This document shows positions 22,447 to 33,604 of a stretch of 49,252 nucleotides of DNA, in pieces. Below the pieces are notes generated by a model that did no database searches, was not told the origin of the DNA, and worked only from the letters and a program-made list of their open reading frames with translations. This DNA comes from Thermoanaerobacteraceae bacterium (lineage in GTDB: Bacteria; Bacillota; JADQBR01), in the NCBI GenBank assembly GCA_017656305.1, contig JACDOG010000016.1:1-49252 (forward strand), given 5' to 3'. The translations under genes and the position numbers were made by a program. How positions within the stretch are numbered: position 1 is the first letter of the stretch; the number at the start of each line of letters is the position of its first letter.

Positions 22447-22502
22447 AGCGGATAGGTTCCACTCTGTAACACACAGGAATTTATCTATGAGTCTCTTTTT
22501 AA
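22441..22502 (+). terminator. Terminator of the ykkC-type riboswitch
   Basis: AGACTCA pairs with TGAGTCT, extended by GATAGGTTCC with GGAATTTATC, and TCTTTTTAAT follows. The 5' arm overlaps the aptamer's 3' end, so ligand binding can prevent termination. Confidence 0.85.
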
Positions 22503-22594
22503 TATCTGAGTTGTATTTTTATTTATATACATTAATATTTAACCGGAACGCTTGCGGCCGCTAAGCTCCGGGGAAAACAAAGGGGGAGAGTTTC

Positions 22595-23479
22595 ATGGGA
22601 TTAATTATTTACCTTGACGGGGAGTTTGTTCCTGAGGAGGAAGCGAAGGTTTCGGTTTTCGACCATGGTTTGCTGTATGGTGACGGTGTATTTGAAGGTA
22701 TCAGGGCGTATCATGGTCGTGTGTTCAAGCTGAAGGAGCATATTGACCGGTTGTATGAATCTGCCCAAACATTACAGCTGAAAATTGACCTGACCCCCGA
22801 GGAAATGACCGAAGTGGTTTTGGAGACACTGCGCAGGAATGATCTGCACGATGCCTACATTCGTTTGGTAGTGACCCGCGGTAAAGGTGACCTGGGACTG
22901 GACCCAAAGAAATGTCCCCAAACCACCGTCTTCTGTATTGCAGCAAGTATTCAGCTGTATCCTGAAGAGCTATACGTAAAAGGGTTATCTGTGGTTACCG
23001 TACCCACGAGACGAAATGTGGCAGAGGCGCTGAACCCGAGGATTAAATCCCTAAACTATCTCAACAACATTTTTGCAAAGATGGAAGCCAATCTTACCGG
23101 TTCGCCGGAGGCAATCATGCTTAATAATGAAGGTTATGTGGCAGAGGCGACGGGAGACAATATTTTCATTGTTAGAAACGGTGAACTGATCACACCGCCG
23201 CCTTTTGTGGGCATTTTAGAGGGCATTACTCGCAATACGGTTATGGAACTGGCGAGAAAGAGAGGTATACCAGTATCCGAAAAGCTGTTTACCCGTCATG
23301 ATATGTACATTGCGGATGAAGTGTTCCTGACCGGTACTGCAGCAGAGGTAATTCCTGTGGTGAACGTAGATGGGAGAACAATTGCTGACGGAAAACCGGG
23401 CGAAATGACTAAAGAGCTGATTGCAGACTTTAGAGAACTGACCAAGGTAGATGGTCCGCTGATTTATCCGGATAAATAA
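22595..23479 (+). CDS. ilvE: Branched-chain amino acid aminotransferase
   Basis: A 294-residue fold-type IV PLP aminotransferase, catalysing the last step of valine, leucine and isoleucine synthesis by transfer of the amino group from glutamate. It shows FDHGLLYGDGVFEGIRAYHG near residue 22, the Schiff-base Lys in RIKSLNYLNN, EATGDNIFIV, and GITRNTVMELA. It is the first gene of a ten-gene operon and starts at ATG 22595 behind AAAGGGGGAG. Two successive attenuators (T-box and ykkC-type aptamer) precede it. Confidence 0.95.
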   Translation: MGLIIYLDGEFVPEEEAKVSVFDHGLLYGDGVFEGIRAYHGRVFKLKEHIDRLYESAQTLQLKIDLTPEEMTEVVLETLRRNDLHDAYIRLVVTRGKGDLGLDPKKCPQTTVFCIAASIQLYPEELYVKGLSVVTVPTRRNVAEALNPRIKSLNYLNNIFAKMEANLTGSPEAIMLNNEGYVAEATGDNIFIVRNGELITPPPFVGILEGITRNTVMELARKRGIPVSEKLFTRHDMYIADEVFLTGTAAEVIPVVNVDGRTIADGKPGEMTKELIADFRELTKVDGPLIYPDK

Positions 23480-23508
23480 ATCATTAGAGTATAACGGGGT
23501 GATCTGAT

Positions 23509-25176
23509 TTGAAACTCAATAGCGAACGTATGAAGGCAGGCACTAAAAGGGCACCGCAGCGGTCGCTGCTCAAGGCTAACGGCCTAACTAAGGAAGAGAT
23601 TAACCGTCCTTTGGTCGGGGTAGTCAATTCGTTTAATGAAGTGGTGCCCGGTCATATACACTTGAGGGAAATAGCAGAAGCGGTAAAAGCCGGAGTACGT
23701 ATGGCCGGAGGCACCCCGCTGGAATTTCCCACCATTGCTGTCTGTGACGGGTTGGCCATGGGCCATAAAGGAATGAAGTATTCCCTGGGCAGCCGGGAAC
23801 TGATAGCGGATTCCATTGAGATTATGGCTGAAGCCCATGCATTTGACGCTTTAGTCTTTATTCCCAACTGTGATAAGGTTGTACCTGGCATGCTGATGGC
23901 CGCTGCCAGGCTGAACCTGCCGTCCATTTTTGTAAGCGGCGGCCCCATGCTGGTGGGTAAACTGGATAATCAAGATATGGATTTAAACCAGGTTTTTGAA
24001 GCGGTTGGAGCCTATGAAGCCGGTGAAATTACGGCTGAGCGTTTGGAAGAAGTGGAGAATAATTCTTGTCCCGGCTGCGGTTCCTGTTCCGGGATGTTTA
24101 CGGCAAACTCCATGAACTGTCTGACAGAAGTGCTTGGGCTTGGTTTGCCCGGAAACGGAACTATTCCCGCCGTTCATGCCGGGAGAAAGCGCCTGGCCAA
24201 GCAGGCAGGCATGAAGGTCATGGAGTTGCTGGAAAAGAATATCAGGCCCCTGGATATTTTAACGGAACAGGCTTTTGAAAATGCACTTACCGTAGACATG
24301 GCCATGGGCTGTTCCACCAACACAATCTTACACCTGCCGGCAATTGCCCATGAGGCGGGAGTCAAACTAGATTTGAATAAAGTAAATGAAATCAGTGAGA
24401 GAACTCCACATCTCTGCAAATTAAGTCCTGCCGGACAATACCATATTGAAGACCTGGATTACGCTGGCGGTATGCCGGCAGTCATGAAACAGCTTGCTGA
24501 TTTGGGACTCATTCATACTGACTTGCTGACGGTGACCGGCAAGAAGGTGAAGGATAATATTGCAGGAGTCCGAGTTAAGGACAGCGATGTCATAAGGTCC
24601 AAAGACACTGCATATAACGCCAAGGGCGGCCTGGCAGTTCTCTGGGGCAATCTGGCTCCGGATGGTGCTGTGGTTAAGAAAGCAGCGGTCTCAGAGAAGA
24701 TGCTGGTGCATCAAGGACCAGCCAGGGTATTTGATTCTGAAGAAGAAGCGGTAGAAGCTATCTGGGGCAAGAAAATTAATCCCGGAGACGTCATTGTTAT
24801 ACGTTATGAAGGGCCTAAAGGTAGTCCTGGAATGCGGGAAATGCTTACTCCCACTTCGGCTGTAGCCGGAATGGGCCTGGATGAGTCTGTAGCGTTGATT
24901 ACTGATGGTCGTTTTTCCGGAGCAACCAGGGGTGCATCTATCGGACACATTTCTCCCGAAGCCGCCGAAGGCGGGCCCATAGCTTTGATTGAAGAAGGCG
25001 ATATTATTTCCATAGATATACCAAACAATAAATTAGAGCTTTTGGTAGATGAGGCGGAACTGGAAAGAAGGCGCACCAACTGGCAGCCGCCTGAGCCTAA
25101 AATAACCAGGGGCTACATGGCACGCTATGCCAGACTGGTGACTTCCGCCAGCACGGGAGCGGTTTTCAAAAAATAA
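23509..25176 (+). CDS. ilvD: Dihydroxy-acid dehydratase
   Basis: A 555-residue Fe-S dehydratase that converts 2,3-dihydroxyisovalerate (or 3-methylvalerate) to the 2-oxo acid in valine and isoleucine synthesis. The cluster cysteines lie in [11 protein letters not shown] and [20 protein letters not shown], with [17 protein letters not shown] later. Near the C-terminus [12 protein letters not shown] and [13 protein letters not shown] are conserved. Start TTG 23509 follows GGGGTGAT. It is 29 bases after ilvE in the same operon. Confidence 0.96.
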   Translation: MKLNSERMKAGTKRAPQRSLLKANGLTKEEINRPLVGVVNSFNEVVPGHIHLREIAEAVKAGVRMAGGTPLEFPTIAVCDGLAMGHKGMKYSLGSRELIADSIEIMAEAHAFDALVFIPNCDKVVPGMLMAAARLNLPSIFVSGGPMLVGKLDNQDMDLNQVFEAVGAYEAGEITAERLEEVENNSCPGCGSCSGMFTANSMNCLTEVLGLGLPGNGTIPAVHAGRKRLAKQAGMKVMELLEKNIRPLDILTEQAFENALTVDMAMGCSTNTILHLPAIAHEAGVKLDLNKVNEISERTPHLCKLSPAGQYHIEDLDYAGGMPAVMKQLADLGLIHTDLLTVTGKKVKDNIAGVRVKDSDVIRSKDTAYNAKGGLAVLWGNLAPDGAVVKKAAVSEKMLVHQGPARVFDSEEEAVEAIWGKKINPGDVIVIRYEGPKGSPGMREMLTPTSAVAGMGLDESVALITDGRFSGATRGASIGHISPEAAEGGPIALIEEGDIISIDIPNNKLELLVDEAELERRRTNWQPPEPKITRGYMARYARLVTSASTGAVFKK

Positions 25177-25247
25177 TGGAGGTGAGGTAACTTGGGAATT
25201 TAACGGCACCAAGAATTTTAACAGGGGCACAAATTTTAGTAGAAGCA

Positions 25248-26888
25248 TTGAAAGAAGAAGGAGTGGAGGTAGTATTCGGCTACCCGGGAGGCGCGGTCTT
25301 ATCCATTTATGATGCTTTATATGATGATGACAGGATAAAGCACGTGCTAACCCGGCACGAGCAGGGTGCGGTACATGCTGCCGACGGGTACGCGCGGGCT
25401 ACTGGCAAGCCTGGTGTAGTGATTGCCACTTCCGGTCCCGGGGCGACAAATCTGGTTACCGGGATTGCTAACGCGTATATGGATTCTGTGCCTTTGGTTG
25501 CCATTACCGGACAGGTTGCCTGCAATATGATAGGCAAGGACTCTTTTCAGGAAGCTGACATTACAGGCATAACCCAACCTATTACCAAATACAGTTATCT
25601 TGTTAAGGATGTAAACCATTTGGCCAGAATAGTGAGGGAAGCATTTCACATTGCTTCCACAGGCAGACCGGGGCCTGTTGTTATAGATTTGCCCAAGGAT
25701 GTAACTGCCGCCAGGGCAGAGTTTAGATATCCACCGGAAATTGATTTGCCGGGATATCAATACATGTACAACGGTATTACTGCCAAACTGAACTGTGCCG
25801 TGGAGGCCATCAAAAGGGCCAAGAAGCCGGTTATTTATGCCGGCGGCGGTGTTATCGCCTCCGGTGCCCATGAAGAGCTGCTCCAGTTTGCAGAGCGTAT
25901 TCAAGCGCCTGTGACGACCACACTGATGGGGAAAGGAGCATTTCCGGACACTCACCCGCTGTCTCTGGGAATGCTGGGTATGCATGGTACCTGTTACGCG
26001 AATTATGCAGTGAGCGAGTGTGATCTGTTGATCGGACTGGGGGTGCGTTTTGACGACCGGGTGACCGGGCGGGTGGATACTTTTGCCCCCAATGCCGAGA
26101 TCATTCATGTGGACATTGACCCGGCGGAAGTGGGCAAGAATGTCAATATAGATATTCCGCTGGTTGGCGATGTACGCAGTATACTAGTCGATTTATTAAG
26201 AGAAATTGAGCCGCAAAGGCACGACCAGTGGCTGGATACGGTCTACCGGTGGCGGCGCGATTACCCGCTATCATACTGTACCAAGAAGGATACCATCAAG
26301 CCCCAGTATGTGGTGGAAGAGATTTACAAGGTTACCAATGGTGAAGCTTTTATTACTACCGAAGTCGGTCAGCACCAGATGTGGGCAGCGCAGTATTATC
26401 ACTGCAAGTACCCGCGGCGTTTCGTGTCGTCCGGCGGCTTGGGGACCATGGGTTTCGGTTTTCCGGCGGCTTTAGGTGTACAAATAGCTTACCCCGATGC
26501 GGTGGTGTTTGATATCGCCGGGGATGGCAGCATTCAAATGAACATCCAGGAACTTGCCACTGCCGTGCAGTATAAGCTGCCTGTCAATATTGCTATTTTA
26601 AACAACCATTACTTGGGCATGGTGCGCCAGTGGCAGGAAATGTTCTTCAATAAGAGATATTCTCATTCAAATATGGCCGGAAACCCCGATTTTGTGAAGC
26701 TGGCTCAGGCCTACGGTGCTGAAGGACTGCGGGTAGAGCGTCCGGAAGATGTCAGACCGGCCCTGGAAGAGGCCATAAACTCGCCCAAACCTTTTGTGCT
26801 GGACTTTGTGGTAGATGAAGAGGAAAACGTCTACCCCATGGTACCGCCCGGAGGTTCGCTAAATAAGATGCTGGGAGGTAGCAAGTAA
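25248..26888 (+). CDS. ilvB: Acetolactate synthase large subunit, copy 1, with disrupted start
   Basis: The catalytic ThDP-dependent subunit, which joins pyruvate to pyruvate or 2-oxobutyrate. The catalytic Glu is in [19 protein letters not shown], the ThDP diphosphate motif [20 protein letters not shown], and [11 protein letters not shown] is conserved. The natural start appears to be TTG 25192 after GGAGGTGAGG, as in copy 2. But that frame reads TTG GGA ATT TAA and ends at once, while the homologous residues ([17 protein letters not shown]) continue in the -1 frame. One T is missing relative to an intact gene. The first in-frame alternative, TTG 25248, has no good ribosome-binding site and removes the first helix. 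So it is either a sequencing error, a recent lesion or a frameshift-dependent gene. The downstream stop overlaps ilvN. Confidence 0.85.
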   Translation: MKEEGVEVVFGYPGGAVLSIYDALYDDDRIKHVLTRHEQGAVHAADGYARATGKPGVVIATSGPGATNLVTGIANAYMDSVPLVAITGQVACNMIGKDSFQEADITGITQPITKYSYLVKDVNHLARIVREAFHIASTGRPGPVVIDLPKDVTAARAEFRYPPEIDLPGYQYMYNGITAKLNCAVEAIKRAKKPVIYAGGGVIASGAHEELLQFAERIQAPVTTTLMGKGAFPDTHPLSLGMLGMHGTCYANYAVSECDLLIGLGVRFDDRVTGRVDTFAPNAEIIHVDIDPAEVGKNVNIDIPLVGDVRSILVDLLREIEPQRHDQWLDTVYRWRRDYPLSYCTKKDTIKPQYVVEEIYKVTNGEAFITTEVGQHQMWAAQYYHCKYPRRFVSSGGLGTMGFGFPAALGVQIAYPDAVVFDIAGDGSIQMNIQELATAVQYKLPVNIAILNNHYLGMVRQWQEMFFNKRYSHSNMAGNPDFVKLAQAYGAEGLRVERPEDVRPALEEAINSPKPFVLDFVVDEEENVYPMVPPGGSLNKMLGGSK

Positions 26889-27385
26889 TGAAGCATACTT
26901 TGTCAGTATTGGTGGAAAACAAACCCGGTGTTTTGACGCGAATAGCCGGGTTGTTTGCCCGCAGGGGGTTTAATATTAAAAGCCTGGCAGTGGGGGAAAC
27001 GGAAGATCCTGAAGTTTCCCGCATGACCATCGTGGTTGATGGTGATGACCGGATTATCGAGCAGGTGACAAAGCAGCTTAACAAGCTGGTGGACGTGATT
27101 AAACTCAGCGATATCACGCATGATGAATTTGTGGACCGTGAACTGGTTCTGATTAAGGTACATTGTGATGCTAGCAATCGTTCAGAGATTATTCAGATTG
27201 TTGATGTTTTCCGGGCTCGGATCGTGGATATGGGGAGAAATTCCATGATCATCGAAGCTACGGGTGACAGTGGAAAGATTGATGCCATTGAGACCTCCCT
27301 CAGGCCTTTTGGCATTAGAGAACTAGTGCGAACGGGTAAAATTGCCATGGTAAGAGGACCGAAAACTCGTAACGGTGAGGCGTAG
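26888..27385 (+). CDS. ilvN: Acetolactate synthase regulatory (small) subunit
   Basis: A 165-residue small subunit with an N-terminal ACT domain ([29 protein letters not shown], about 4-32), which binds the feedback inhibitor valine and activates the large subunit. A C-terminal ALS_ss_C domain follows, with [11 protein letters not shown] and [15 protein letters not shown]. The length is that of the IlvH/IlvN type. The start ATG overlaps the last base of ilvB1 (TAATG), so the two are translated together. It is flanked by two large-subunit genes and probably serves both. Confidence 0.94.
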   Translation: MKHTLSVLVENKPGVLTRIAGLFARRGFNIKSLAVGETEDPEVSRMTIVVDGDDRIIEQVTKQLNKLVDVIKLSDITHDEFVDRELVLIKVHCDASNRSEIIQIVDVFRARIVDMGRNSMIIEATGDSGKIDAIETSLRPFGIRELVRTGKIAMVRGPKTRNGEA

Positions 27386-27428
27386 GCGAGATGGTTTGAC
27401 GTTTTTCATACAGGAGGTGTCATCTTAA

Positions 27429-29120
27429 TTGGGAATAACAGCGGCACAAGCATTAGTGAAAGGTTTGGAAGAAGAAAATGTAACTAAAGTTTTTGGGTAT
27501 CCCGGAGGGGCTGTACTGCCGATTTACGACGCCTTAATTGATTCGGACATCCAACACGTGCTGGTAAGACACGAGCAGGGTGCTGTACACATGGCCAACG
27601 GTTATGCCAGGATTTCCGGACAGCCAGGAGTATGTATCGCCACCTCGGGGCCCGGTGCCACCAATTTGGTGACAGGTATTGCCACGGCATATATGGATTC
27701 CGTTCCAGTGGTTATTATCACGGGTCAGGTAGCCACCAGTATGGTCGGTACCGATGCCTTTCAGGAAGTGGATATTACGGGCATCACCCTGCCCATCACC
27801 AAGCACAATTACCTGGTTAAACGGGCCAAGGATATTCCCAGAATCATCAAGGAAGCTTTTTACATTGCCCGTACCGGACGGCCGGGACCGGTGTTGATTG
27901 ACATCCCCAAGGATGTAGCCGCCAGCACTATTGAATACCAGCCGGTGGAAAAGGTGGAGCTACGCGGGTATAAGCCCAACTACAAAGGGCATCCCCAGCA
28001 GATAGAGCGGGCTGTAAGACTGATAAACAAATCCAAAAAACCGGTAATCTACGTTGGCGGCGGCGTTATCAATTCCGGTGCAACCGAGGAACTGTATGAA
28101 CTGGCATGGAAAGCGCAGATGCCCGTGACTACCACCTTAATGGGGCTGGGAAGTTTCCCGGAAGATGACAGGTTATCCTTACACATGCTGGGCTTACACG
28201 GGGCGCCTTATGCCAACTATGCGGTGACCAATGCCGACTTGCTCATTGGACTGGGTGTGCGCTTTGATGACCGTGTAACCGGTGCCATCGAGAAATTTGC
28301 CCCCCAGGCCAAGATTATCCACATTGATATTGACCCGGCGGAAATCGGCAAAAATGTTGTCGTTGACGTACCTATCGTAGGTGACCTTAAGTTGGTATTA
28401 CGTGACTTGATAGAAAAGTTAGAGCCGCAGGAACATCTGGAATGGCTTGAGCAGATTGAACAGTGGAAGCAGGAGCACCCGCTGCAGTACGGCAATGGGG
28501 ATAGACTACGGCCCCAGTATGTGATTGAGAAATTAGGGGAGCTGACCAACCATCGGGCGGTGGTCACCGCCGACGTGGGTCAGCACCAGATGTGGGCTGC
28601 CCAGTTTTACAAGTTTACTCGTCCTCGCAGTTTCCTGACTTCCGGAGGACTGGGAACCATGGGTTACGGTTTTCCAGCTGCTATCGGGGCGCAGATAGCC
28701 GACCCCGATGCTCTGGTTGTGACGGTGACCGGTGACGGCAGTTTCCAAATGGCCATGCAGGAAATGGGTACGGCGGTAGAGCAGAACCTGCCTATTAAAG
28801 TACTGCTCTTTAACAACAACAGCCTGGCTCTGGTCCGTCAGCTGCAGCATTTTTACTGTGATAAACGCTACACGGCTGTCTCCTTTACCGGCAATCCTGA
28901 CTTTGCCAAATTTGCCGAGTGCTACGGTGCAGTGGGCTTGAAAATAGAGACGCGAGACCAGGTGGAACCGGTGCTGAAGGAAGCGCTCAATAACGGTCGG
29001 TTAACCATAATTGAAGTTTCCATCAGCGAAGAGGAACTGGTTCTTCCCATGGTGCCCAATGCCAGGGGCCTGGATGAGATGGTACAGTTTCCGTTTGGAG
29101 AGGAGGACCAATGTGAGTAA
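27429..29120 (+). CDS. ilvB: Acetolactate synthase large subunit, copy 2
   Basis: A 563-residue intact second AHAS catalytic subunit, clearly homologous along its length to copy 1. It has [19 protein letters not shown] with the catalytic Glu, [15 protein letters not shown], and the ThDP motif [16 protein letters not shown]. Start TTG 27429 follows CAGGAGGTG by 9 bases, and the first codons TTG GGA ATA ACA GCG reveal what copy 1 should look like. The last 8 bases overlap the start of leuA. Two different large subunits next to one small subunit may provide differing preferences for pyruvate or 2-oxobutyrate. Confidence 0.95.
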   Translation: MGITAAQALVKGLEEENVTKVFGYPGGAVLPIYDALIDSDIQHVLVRHEQGAVHMANGYARISGQPGVCIATSGPGATNLVTGIATAYMDSVPVVIITGQVATSMVGTDAFQEVDITGITLPITKHNYLVKRAKDIPRIIKEAFYIARTGRPGPVLIDIPKDVAASTIEYQPVEKVELRGYKPNYKGHPQQIERAVRLINKSKKPVIYVGGGVINSGATEELYELAWKAQMPVTTTLMGLGSFPEDDRLSLHMLGLHGAPYANYAVTNADLLIGLGVRFDDRVTGAIEKFAPQAKIIHIDIDPAEIGKNVVVDVPIVGDLKLVLRDLIEKLEPQEHLEWLEQIEQWKQEHPLQYGNGDRLRPQYVIEKLGELTNHRAVVTADVGQHQMWAAQFYKFTRPRSFLTSGGLGTMGYGFPAAIGAQIADPDALVVTVTGDGSFQMAMQEMGTAVEQNLPIKVLLFNNNSLALVRQLQHFYCDKRYTAVSFTGNPDFAKFAECYGAVGLKIETRDQVEPVLKEALNNGRLTIIEVSISEEELVLPMVPNARGLDEMVQFPFGEEDQCE

Positions 29121-30648
29121 ACGTATCTACATTTTTGATACCACCTTGCGCGATGGCGAACAGTCACCCGGCGTGAGCCTGAATGTCAATGAAAAACTGG
29201 AGATTGCCACTCAGCTGGCGCGCCTGGGTGTGGATATAATAGAAGCCGGTTTTCCCATTGCTTCCGAAGGCGATTTTCAAGCGGTCCGTATGATAGCGGA
29301 AAATGTCAAGGGACCTACTATTGCGGCCCTGGCTCGTATTTCCCCCAAGGACATTGACAGGGCATGGGAAGCCGTCAAGGTGGCGGAAAAACCCCGCATT
29401 CATACCTTTATTGCCACCTCTGAGATTCACATGAAGTACAAATTGCAGTTGTCCCGGGAAGAAGTGCTGGAAAAGGCCGTGCAGGGAGTAAAACACGCTA
29501 AGCGGTACACGGACGATGTGGAGTTTTCGCCGGAAGACGGATTCAGAAGTGACCTGGACTTCATCTGCCAGGTAGTTGAAGCGGTCATTGACGCCGGAGC
29601 AACTACCATTAACATTCCTGACACGGTAGGCTACGCTACGCCGGAGGAATTTGGCCGGTTTATTGCGGAAATCCGGCGCAGGGTACCTAATATCCATAAG
29701 GCCGTGTTAAGCGTGCATTGTCACAATGACTTGGGTCTGGCTGTTGCCAACTCGCTGGCAGCCATAGCCAACGGTGCCCAGCAGGTTGAATGTGCGGTAA
29801 ATGGCATCGGGGAAAGAGCCGGCAACACTGCCTTGGAAGAGATAGTGATGGCTCTGCATACCCGTAAGGACTATTACGATTATTATACCAATATTAATAC
29901 CAAGGAAATTTACCGCACCAGCAAGCTGGTCAGCCGTTTGACGGGTATGAACATTCAGCCCAACAAGGCCATTGTGGGTCGCAATGCTTTCGCACACGAA
30001 TCCGGTATTCACCAGGACGGAGTGCTGAAAGAGCGGACCACCTACGAGATCATGAACCCGGAAATGATTGGCCTGGTGCAGAACAGCATCGTCCTGGGCA
30101 AGCATTCGGGACGGCACGCGTTCAAAAAGCGTCTGGAGGAGCTTGGCTTTAAATTGGGACAGGAAGAGCTGGACAAAGCTTTCAAGCGTTTTAAGGATTT
30201 GGCTGACCGGAAAAAGGAGATCAGTGATCGAGACATTGAGGCTATTGTCGAGTCGGAAATCCGTAGGATTCCGGAAAAATTCCAGCTGGAGCATCTGCAC
30301 ATTTCCTCCGGAAACAGGATTGTTCCCACTGCCACTGTCGGTGTCAAGGTAGACGGGGAGTTGGTGGAGGAAGCTGCCTGTGGTGAAGGCCCGGTTGATG
30401 CGGCGTTTAAGGCCATAGATAAAGTGGCCAAAATCAACGTTTCCCTGGAATATTACAACCTGAGCGCGGTTACCGGTGGCAAGGATGCCATTGGTGAGGT
30501 AACTGTCAAGGTGCGGCACGGTGACCGGGTTTTCATTGGCCGCGGTATCAGCACGGACATTATTGAAGCCAGCGCCAAGGCTTATATTAACGCGTTGAAC
30601 AAGCTGGTGTACGAAGTGGATGAAGCAGAGCTGGAAAAAGAGGAATGA
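29113..30648 (+). CDS. leuA: 2-Isopropylmalate synthase
   Basis: A 511-residue enzyme, the first committed step to leucine: acetyl-CoA plus 2-oxoisovalerate. The DRE-TIM catalytic domain has [16 protein letters not shown] at the N-terminus, the metal-binding His pair in [14 protein letters not shown], and [14 protein letters not shown]. The C-terminal LeuA allosteric domain (about 390-511), which binds leucine, is complete. GTG 29113 follows GAGAGGAGG and overlaps the ilvB2 stop by 8 bases; the longer frame from 29011 simply runs inside ilvB2. Confidence 0.96.
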   Translation: MSKRIYIFDTTLRDGEQSPGVSLNVNEKLEIATQLARLGVDIIEAGFPIASEGDFQAVRMIAENVKGPTIAALARISPKDIDRAWEAVKVAEKPRIHTFIATSEIHMKYKLQLSREEVLEKAVQGVKHAKRYTDDVEFSPEDGFRSDLDFICQVVEAVIDAGATTINIPDTVGYATPEEFGRFIAEIRRRVPNIHKAVLSVHCHNDLGLAVANSLAAIANGAQQVECAVNGIGERAGNTALEEIVMALHTRKDYYDYYTNINTKEIYRTSKLVSRLTGMNIQPNKAIVGRNAFAHESGIHQDGVLKERTTYEIMNPEMIGLVQNSIVLGKHSGRHAFKKRLEELGFKLGQEELDKAFKRFKDLADRKKEISDRDIEAIVESEIRRIPEKFQLEHLHISSGNRIVPTATVGVKVDGELVEEAACGEGPVDAAFKAIDKVAKINVSLEYYNLSAVTGGKDAIGEVTVKVRHGDRVFIGRGISTDIIEASAKAYINALNKLVYEVDEAELEKEE

Positions 30649-30672
30649 CCTGCTTTGTCACGAGTTGGCGCA

Positions 30673-30745
30673 AATGATGGAGTGCAAGTGCGATGTACGA
30701 GGCGACAGGCATGGCAGCTGAAAGTCTCGACATCGCACTTTGTCT
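30673..30745 (+). repeat. Inverted repeat between leuA and leuC
   Basis: AAGTGCGATGTACGAG (30689-30704) is nearly complementary to CTCGACATCGCACTT (30726-30740), giving a hairpin of about 14 bp in the operon's mRNA. There is no long T-run, so it is more likely a processing or stability element than a terminator. Confidence 0.55.
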
Positions 30746-30769
30746 AAGTAAAAGGAGAGGGTGTTGTTT

Positions 30770-32032
30770 ATGGGTATGACCATTACCGAAAAAATTCTGG
30801 CAGAGCATGCCGGTTTGGAGTATGTGGAACCGGGCCAGTTGATTAATGCCCGGCTGGATGTGGTGCTGGGCAATGACATCACGGCTCCGGTGGCTATCAG
30901 GGAATTTGAAAAGCTGGGTGCCAGGAAAGTTTTTGACCCGGAAAGAATTGTTCTGGTTCCAGACCACTTTGTCCCCAATAAGGATATACAGTCGGCGGAA
31001 CAGGCGAAGATAGTGCGGGAATTTGCCAAAAAACACGGCATTGTCAATTACTTTGAAGTGGGACGCATGGGTATCGAGCACTGCCTGCTGCCTGAGCAGG
31101 GACTGGCGCTGCCGGGTGATGTGATTATCGGTGCGGACTCTCATACGTGTACTTACGGAGCTTTAGGTGCTTTTGCTACCGGTGTGGGCAGTACCGATAT
31201 GGCAGCGGGTATGGCTACCGGTGAGGCGTGGTTTAAGGTGCCGGAAACCATTAAATTTGTGTATTACGGCAAACTGCGGCCCTGGGTGGGCGGTAAGGAC
31301 CTGATCCTGCACACCATCGGTGATATCGGTGTGGACGGGGCCCGCTACATGGCTATGGAGTTTACCGGTGAAGCTATTGCAGAGTTGTCCATGGACGGGC
31401 GCATGACCATGGCCAACATGGCTATTGAAGCCGGTGGTAAAAACGGCATTATTCCGCCGGACGAAAAGACTATTGACTATGTAAAGCGGCGGGCTAAAAG
31501 GGATTACAAAATCTTTAAGAGCGATGACGATGCTAGGTATGCCAGGGTGATAGAGTATGACGTCAGCAAGATTGAACCGGTAGTGGCATTTCCCCACCTG
31601 CCTGAAAACACAAAGCCCATCAGCCAGGTGGCTAACATTCCCATAGACCAGGTGGTTATCGGTTCCTGCACCAACGGCCGCTTGGAGGACTTGCGGGTTG
31701 CGGCAAAAGTACTGAAAGGGCACAAGGTGCACAACGAAATTCGCTTGATTATTATCCCCGGTACCCAGGAAATTTACCGCCAGGCAGTGGCTGAAGGACT
31801 GGTTGATATTTTTATTGAAGCAGGTGCTGTTGTTAGTACGCCAACGTGCGGTCCCTGTCTGGGTGGGCACATGGGTATTCTTGCCAAGGGAGAAAGAGCT
31901 GTCAGCACCACAAACAGAAACTTTGTAGGCCGGATGGGCCATCCCGAGAGCGAAGTTTATCTTAGCGGGCCGGCAGTAGCAGCAGCCAGTGCTGTTCTTG
32001 GCAGAATCGCCAGCCCGGAGGAGGTATGCTAG
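30770..32032 (+). CDS. leuC: 3-Isopropylmalate dehydratase large subunit
   Basis: A 420-residue aconitase-family subunit of the short, archaeal/clostridial type. It isomerises 2-isopropylmalate to 3-isopropylmalate and, with CimA, citramalate to erythro-beta-methylmalate. Cluster cysteines are in VIGSCTNGR and [33 protein letters not shown] is the substrate-binding segment. ATG 30770 is chosen, with AAAAGGAGAGG upstream; ATG 30776 is equally possible. leuD starts immediately after the stop codon. Confidence 0.94.
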   Translation: MGMTITEKILAEHAGLEYVEPGQLINARLDVVLGNDITAPVAIREFEKLGARKVFDPERIVLVPDHFVPNKDIQSAEQAKIVREFAKKHGIVNYFEVGRMGIEHCLLPEQGLALPGDVIIGADSHTCTYGALGAFATGVGSTDMAAGMATGEAWFKVPETIKFVYYGKLRPWVGGKDLILHTIGDIGVDGARYMAMEFTGEAIAELSMDGRMTMANMAIEAGGKNGIIPPDEKTIDYVKRRAKRDYKIFKSDDDARYARVIEYDVSKIEPVVAFPHLPENTKPISQVANIPIDQVVIGSCTNGRLEDLRVAAKVLKGHKVHNEIRLIIIPGTQEIYRQAVAEGLVDIFIEAGAVVSTPTCGPCLGGHMGILAKGERAVSTTNRNFVGRMGHPESEVYLSGPAVAAASAVLGRIASPEEVC

Positions 32033-32533
32033 ATGGAATTTATAGGTAGGGTATGGAAATTTGGTGATGATATAGATACGGACGCCATTATTCCCGCACG
32101 GTATCTGAACACATCAGAACCGGAAGAACTGGCAAAGCACTGCATGGAAGATGCCGATGCCACTTTCCCGCAAAAAGTACAGCCCGGCGATATCATCGTG
32201 GCCGGCAAAAACTTTGGCTGCGGCAGTTCCCGGGAGCATGCTCCCATAGCTATCAAGGCTGCCAAGGTATCTTGTGTTATTGCACCTTCATTTGCACGTA
32301 TTTTTTACCGCAATGCTATTAACATCGGGCTGCCTATTTTTGAATGTGAAGAAGCAGCCCGGGAAATTCAGGAAGGTGATGAGGTAAAGGTAGATGCTGT
32401 TTCTGGAGAGATAACCAACTTGACAACCGGAAAGAAGTATCGGGCAGTACCGTTTCCAGAGTTTATGCAGGAAATCATCAATGCCGGCGGGCTGATGAAA
32501 TACGTGGCAAAGAAGGTGAAGGACAATGGCTAA
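32033..32533 (+). CDS. leuD: 3-Isopropylmalate dehydratase small subunit
   Basis: A 166-residue swivel-domain partner of LeuC. The N-terminus [20 protein letters not shown] and the active-site loop [18 protein letters not shown] are diagnostic of this subunit. It directly abuts the leuC stop and overlaps the leuB start by 8 bases, so LeuC, LeuD and LeuB are translationally linked. Confidence 0.95.
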   Translation: MEFIGRVWKFGDDIDTDAIIPARYLNTSEPEELAKHCMEDADATFPQKVQPGDIIVAGKNFGCGSSREHAPIAIKAAKVSCVIAPSFARIFYRNAINIGLPIFECEEAAREIQEGDEVKVDAVSGEITNLTTGKKYRAVPFPEFMQEIINAGGLMKYVAKKVKDNG

Positions 32534-33590
32534 GGTGTTGGTGCTGCCCGGTGATGGGATTGGTCAGGAAATAGTACCGGAAGCAGTCAAAGTGCTGAAA
32601 AAGGTGGCGCCCAAGTACGGGCTGGAGCTGGAATTTGAAGAAGGTCTGATTGGCGGTACGGCCATTGACGAAACGGGTAAACCGTTACCTGAAGAAACTC
32701 TGGAAGCCTGCCGGGAAAGCGATGCTATACTGCTTGGTGCCGTCGGTGGGCCCAAGTGGGACCACCTTCCGGCAAAGGAACGCCCGGAAGTTGCGGCGCT
32801 GCTGGCCTTGAGAAAAGGCCTGGGTCTGTATGCCAATATTCGCCCCTGCCTGCTGTACCCGGCTCTGGCCGATGCTTCCACCCTGAAGAAAGAGGTGGTA
32901 GCGGGTACGGACCTGGTGGTGGTGCGCGAGCTTACAGGCGGGTTATACTTTGGCGAAAAAAGACGCGAGCAGGTGGAAGAGGGAGAAAAGGCAGTTGACA
33001 TGCTGGTTTACACCACGCCGGAAATTGAGCGTATTTTGCGCCTGGCATTTGAGTTGGCCGCCAAGCGCTCGGGCAAGGTGACTTCCGTAGACAAAGCCAA
33101 CGTGCTGGAAAGCTCCAGATTATGGCGGGAAACCGCTACCAGGCTGGCGGCAGATTACCCGGACATTACTCTGGAGCACATGTACGTGGACAACTGCGCC
33201 ATGCAGCTGGTGCGTGATCCCAAACAGTTTGACGTGATTGTGACAGAGAACATGTTTGGCGATATCCTTACTGACCAGGCCTCCATGCTAAGCGGCTCCA
33301 TTGGCATGCTGCCTTCAGCTAGTATCGGGGGTGCCGTGGCGCTTTACGAACCGGCTCACGGTTCGGCGCCGGACATTGCCGGGAAAAACTTGGCCAACCC
33401 CCTGGCTACCATTTTATCAGCAGCCATGATGCTGGAGATTACCTTTGATTTAGAGGAAGCAGCCCAGTCCATTCGCAAGGCAGTGGAAGAAGTACTTGAG
33501 GCGGGATACCGCACCGGAGACATTATGATGCCCGGTGCCAAGCAGGTAGGAACGGACGAAATGGGGGCCTTGGTGAGAGAGAGGTTGTAG
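32526..33590 (+). CDS. leuB: 3-Isopropylmalate dehydrogenase
   Basis: A 354-residue NAD-dependent beta-decarboxylating dehydrogenase giving 2-oxoisocaproate. With CimA it also acts on beta-methylmalate, yielding 2-oxobutyrate. [15 protein letters not shown] starts the fold. Substrate residues lie in [14 protein letters not shown], with metal-binding Asp in [14 protein letters not shown] and the NAD loop in [22 protein letters not shown] 32526 lies within the end of leuD. Confidence 0.96.
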   Translation: MAKVLVLPGDGIGQEIVPEAVKVLKKVAPKYGLELEFEEGLIGGTAIDETGKPLPEETLEACRESDAILLGAVGGPKWDHLPAKERPEVAALLALRKGLGLYANIRPCLLYPALADASTLKKEVVAGTDLVVVRELTGGLYFGEKRREQVEEGEKAVDMLVYTTPEIERILRLAFELAAKRSGKVTSVDKANVLESSRLWRETATRLAADYPDITLEHMYVDNCAMQLVRDPKQFDVIVTENMFGDILTDQASMLSGSIGMLPSASIGGAVALYEPAHGSAPDIAGKNLANPLATILSAAMMLEITFDLEEAAQSIRKAVEEVLEAGYRTGDIMMPGAKQVGTDEMGALVRERL

Positions 33591-33604
33591 AGGTGAGTCA
33601 ACAA

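Noticed and set aside
25347-26108. A 253-codon minus-strand frame opposite ilvB1
   Set aside because: His/Asn-rich shadow of a conserved AHAS domain, with no independent support.
29707-30519. A 270-codon minus-strand frame opposite leuA
   Set aside because: Shadow frame; leuA motifs are unambiguous on the other strand.
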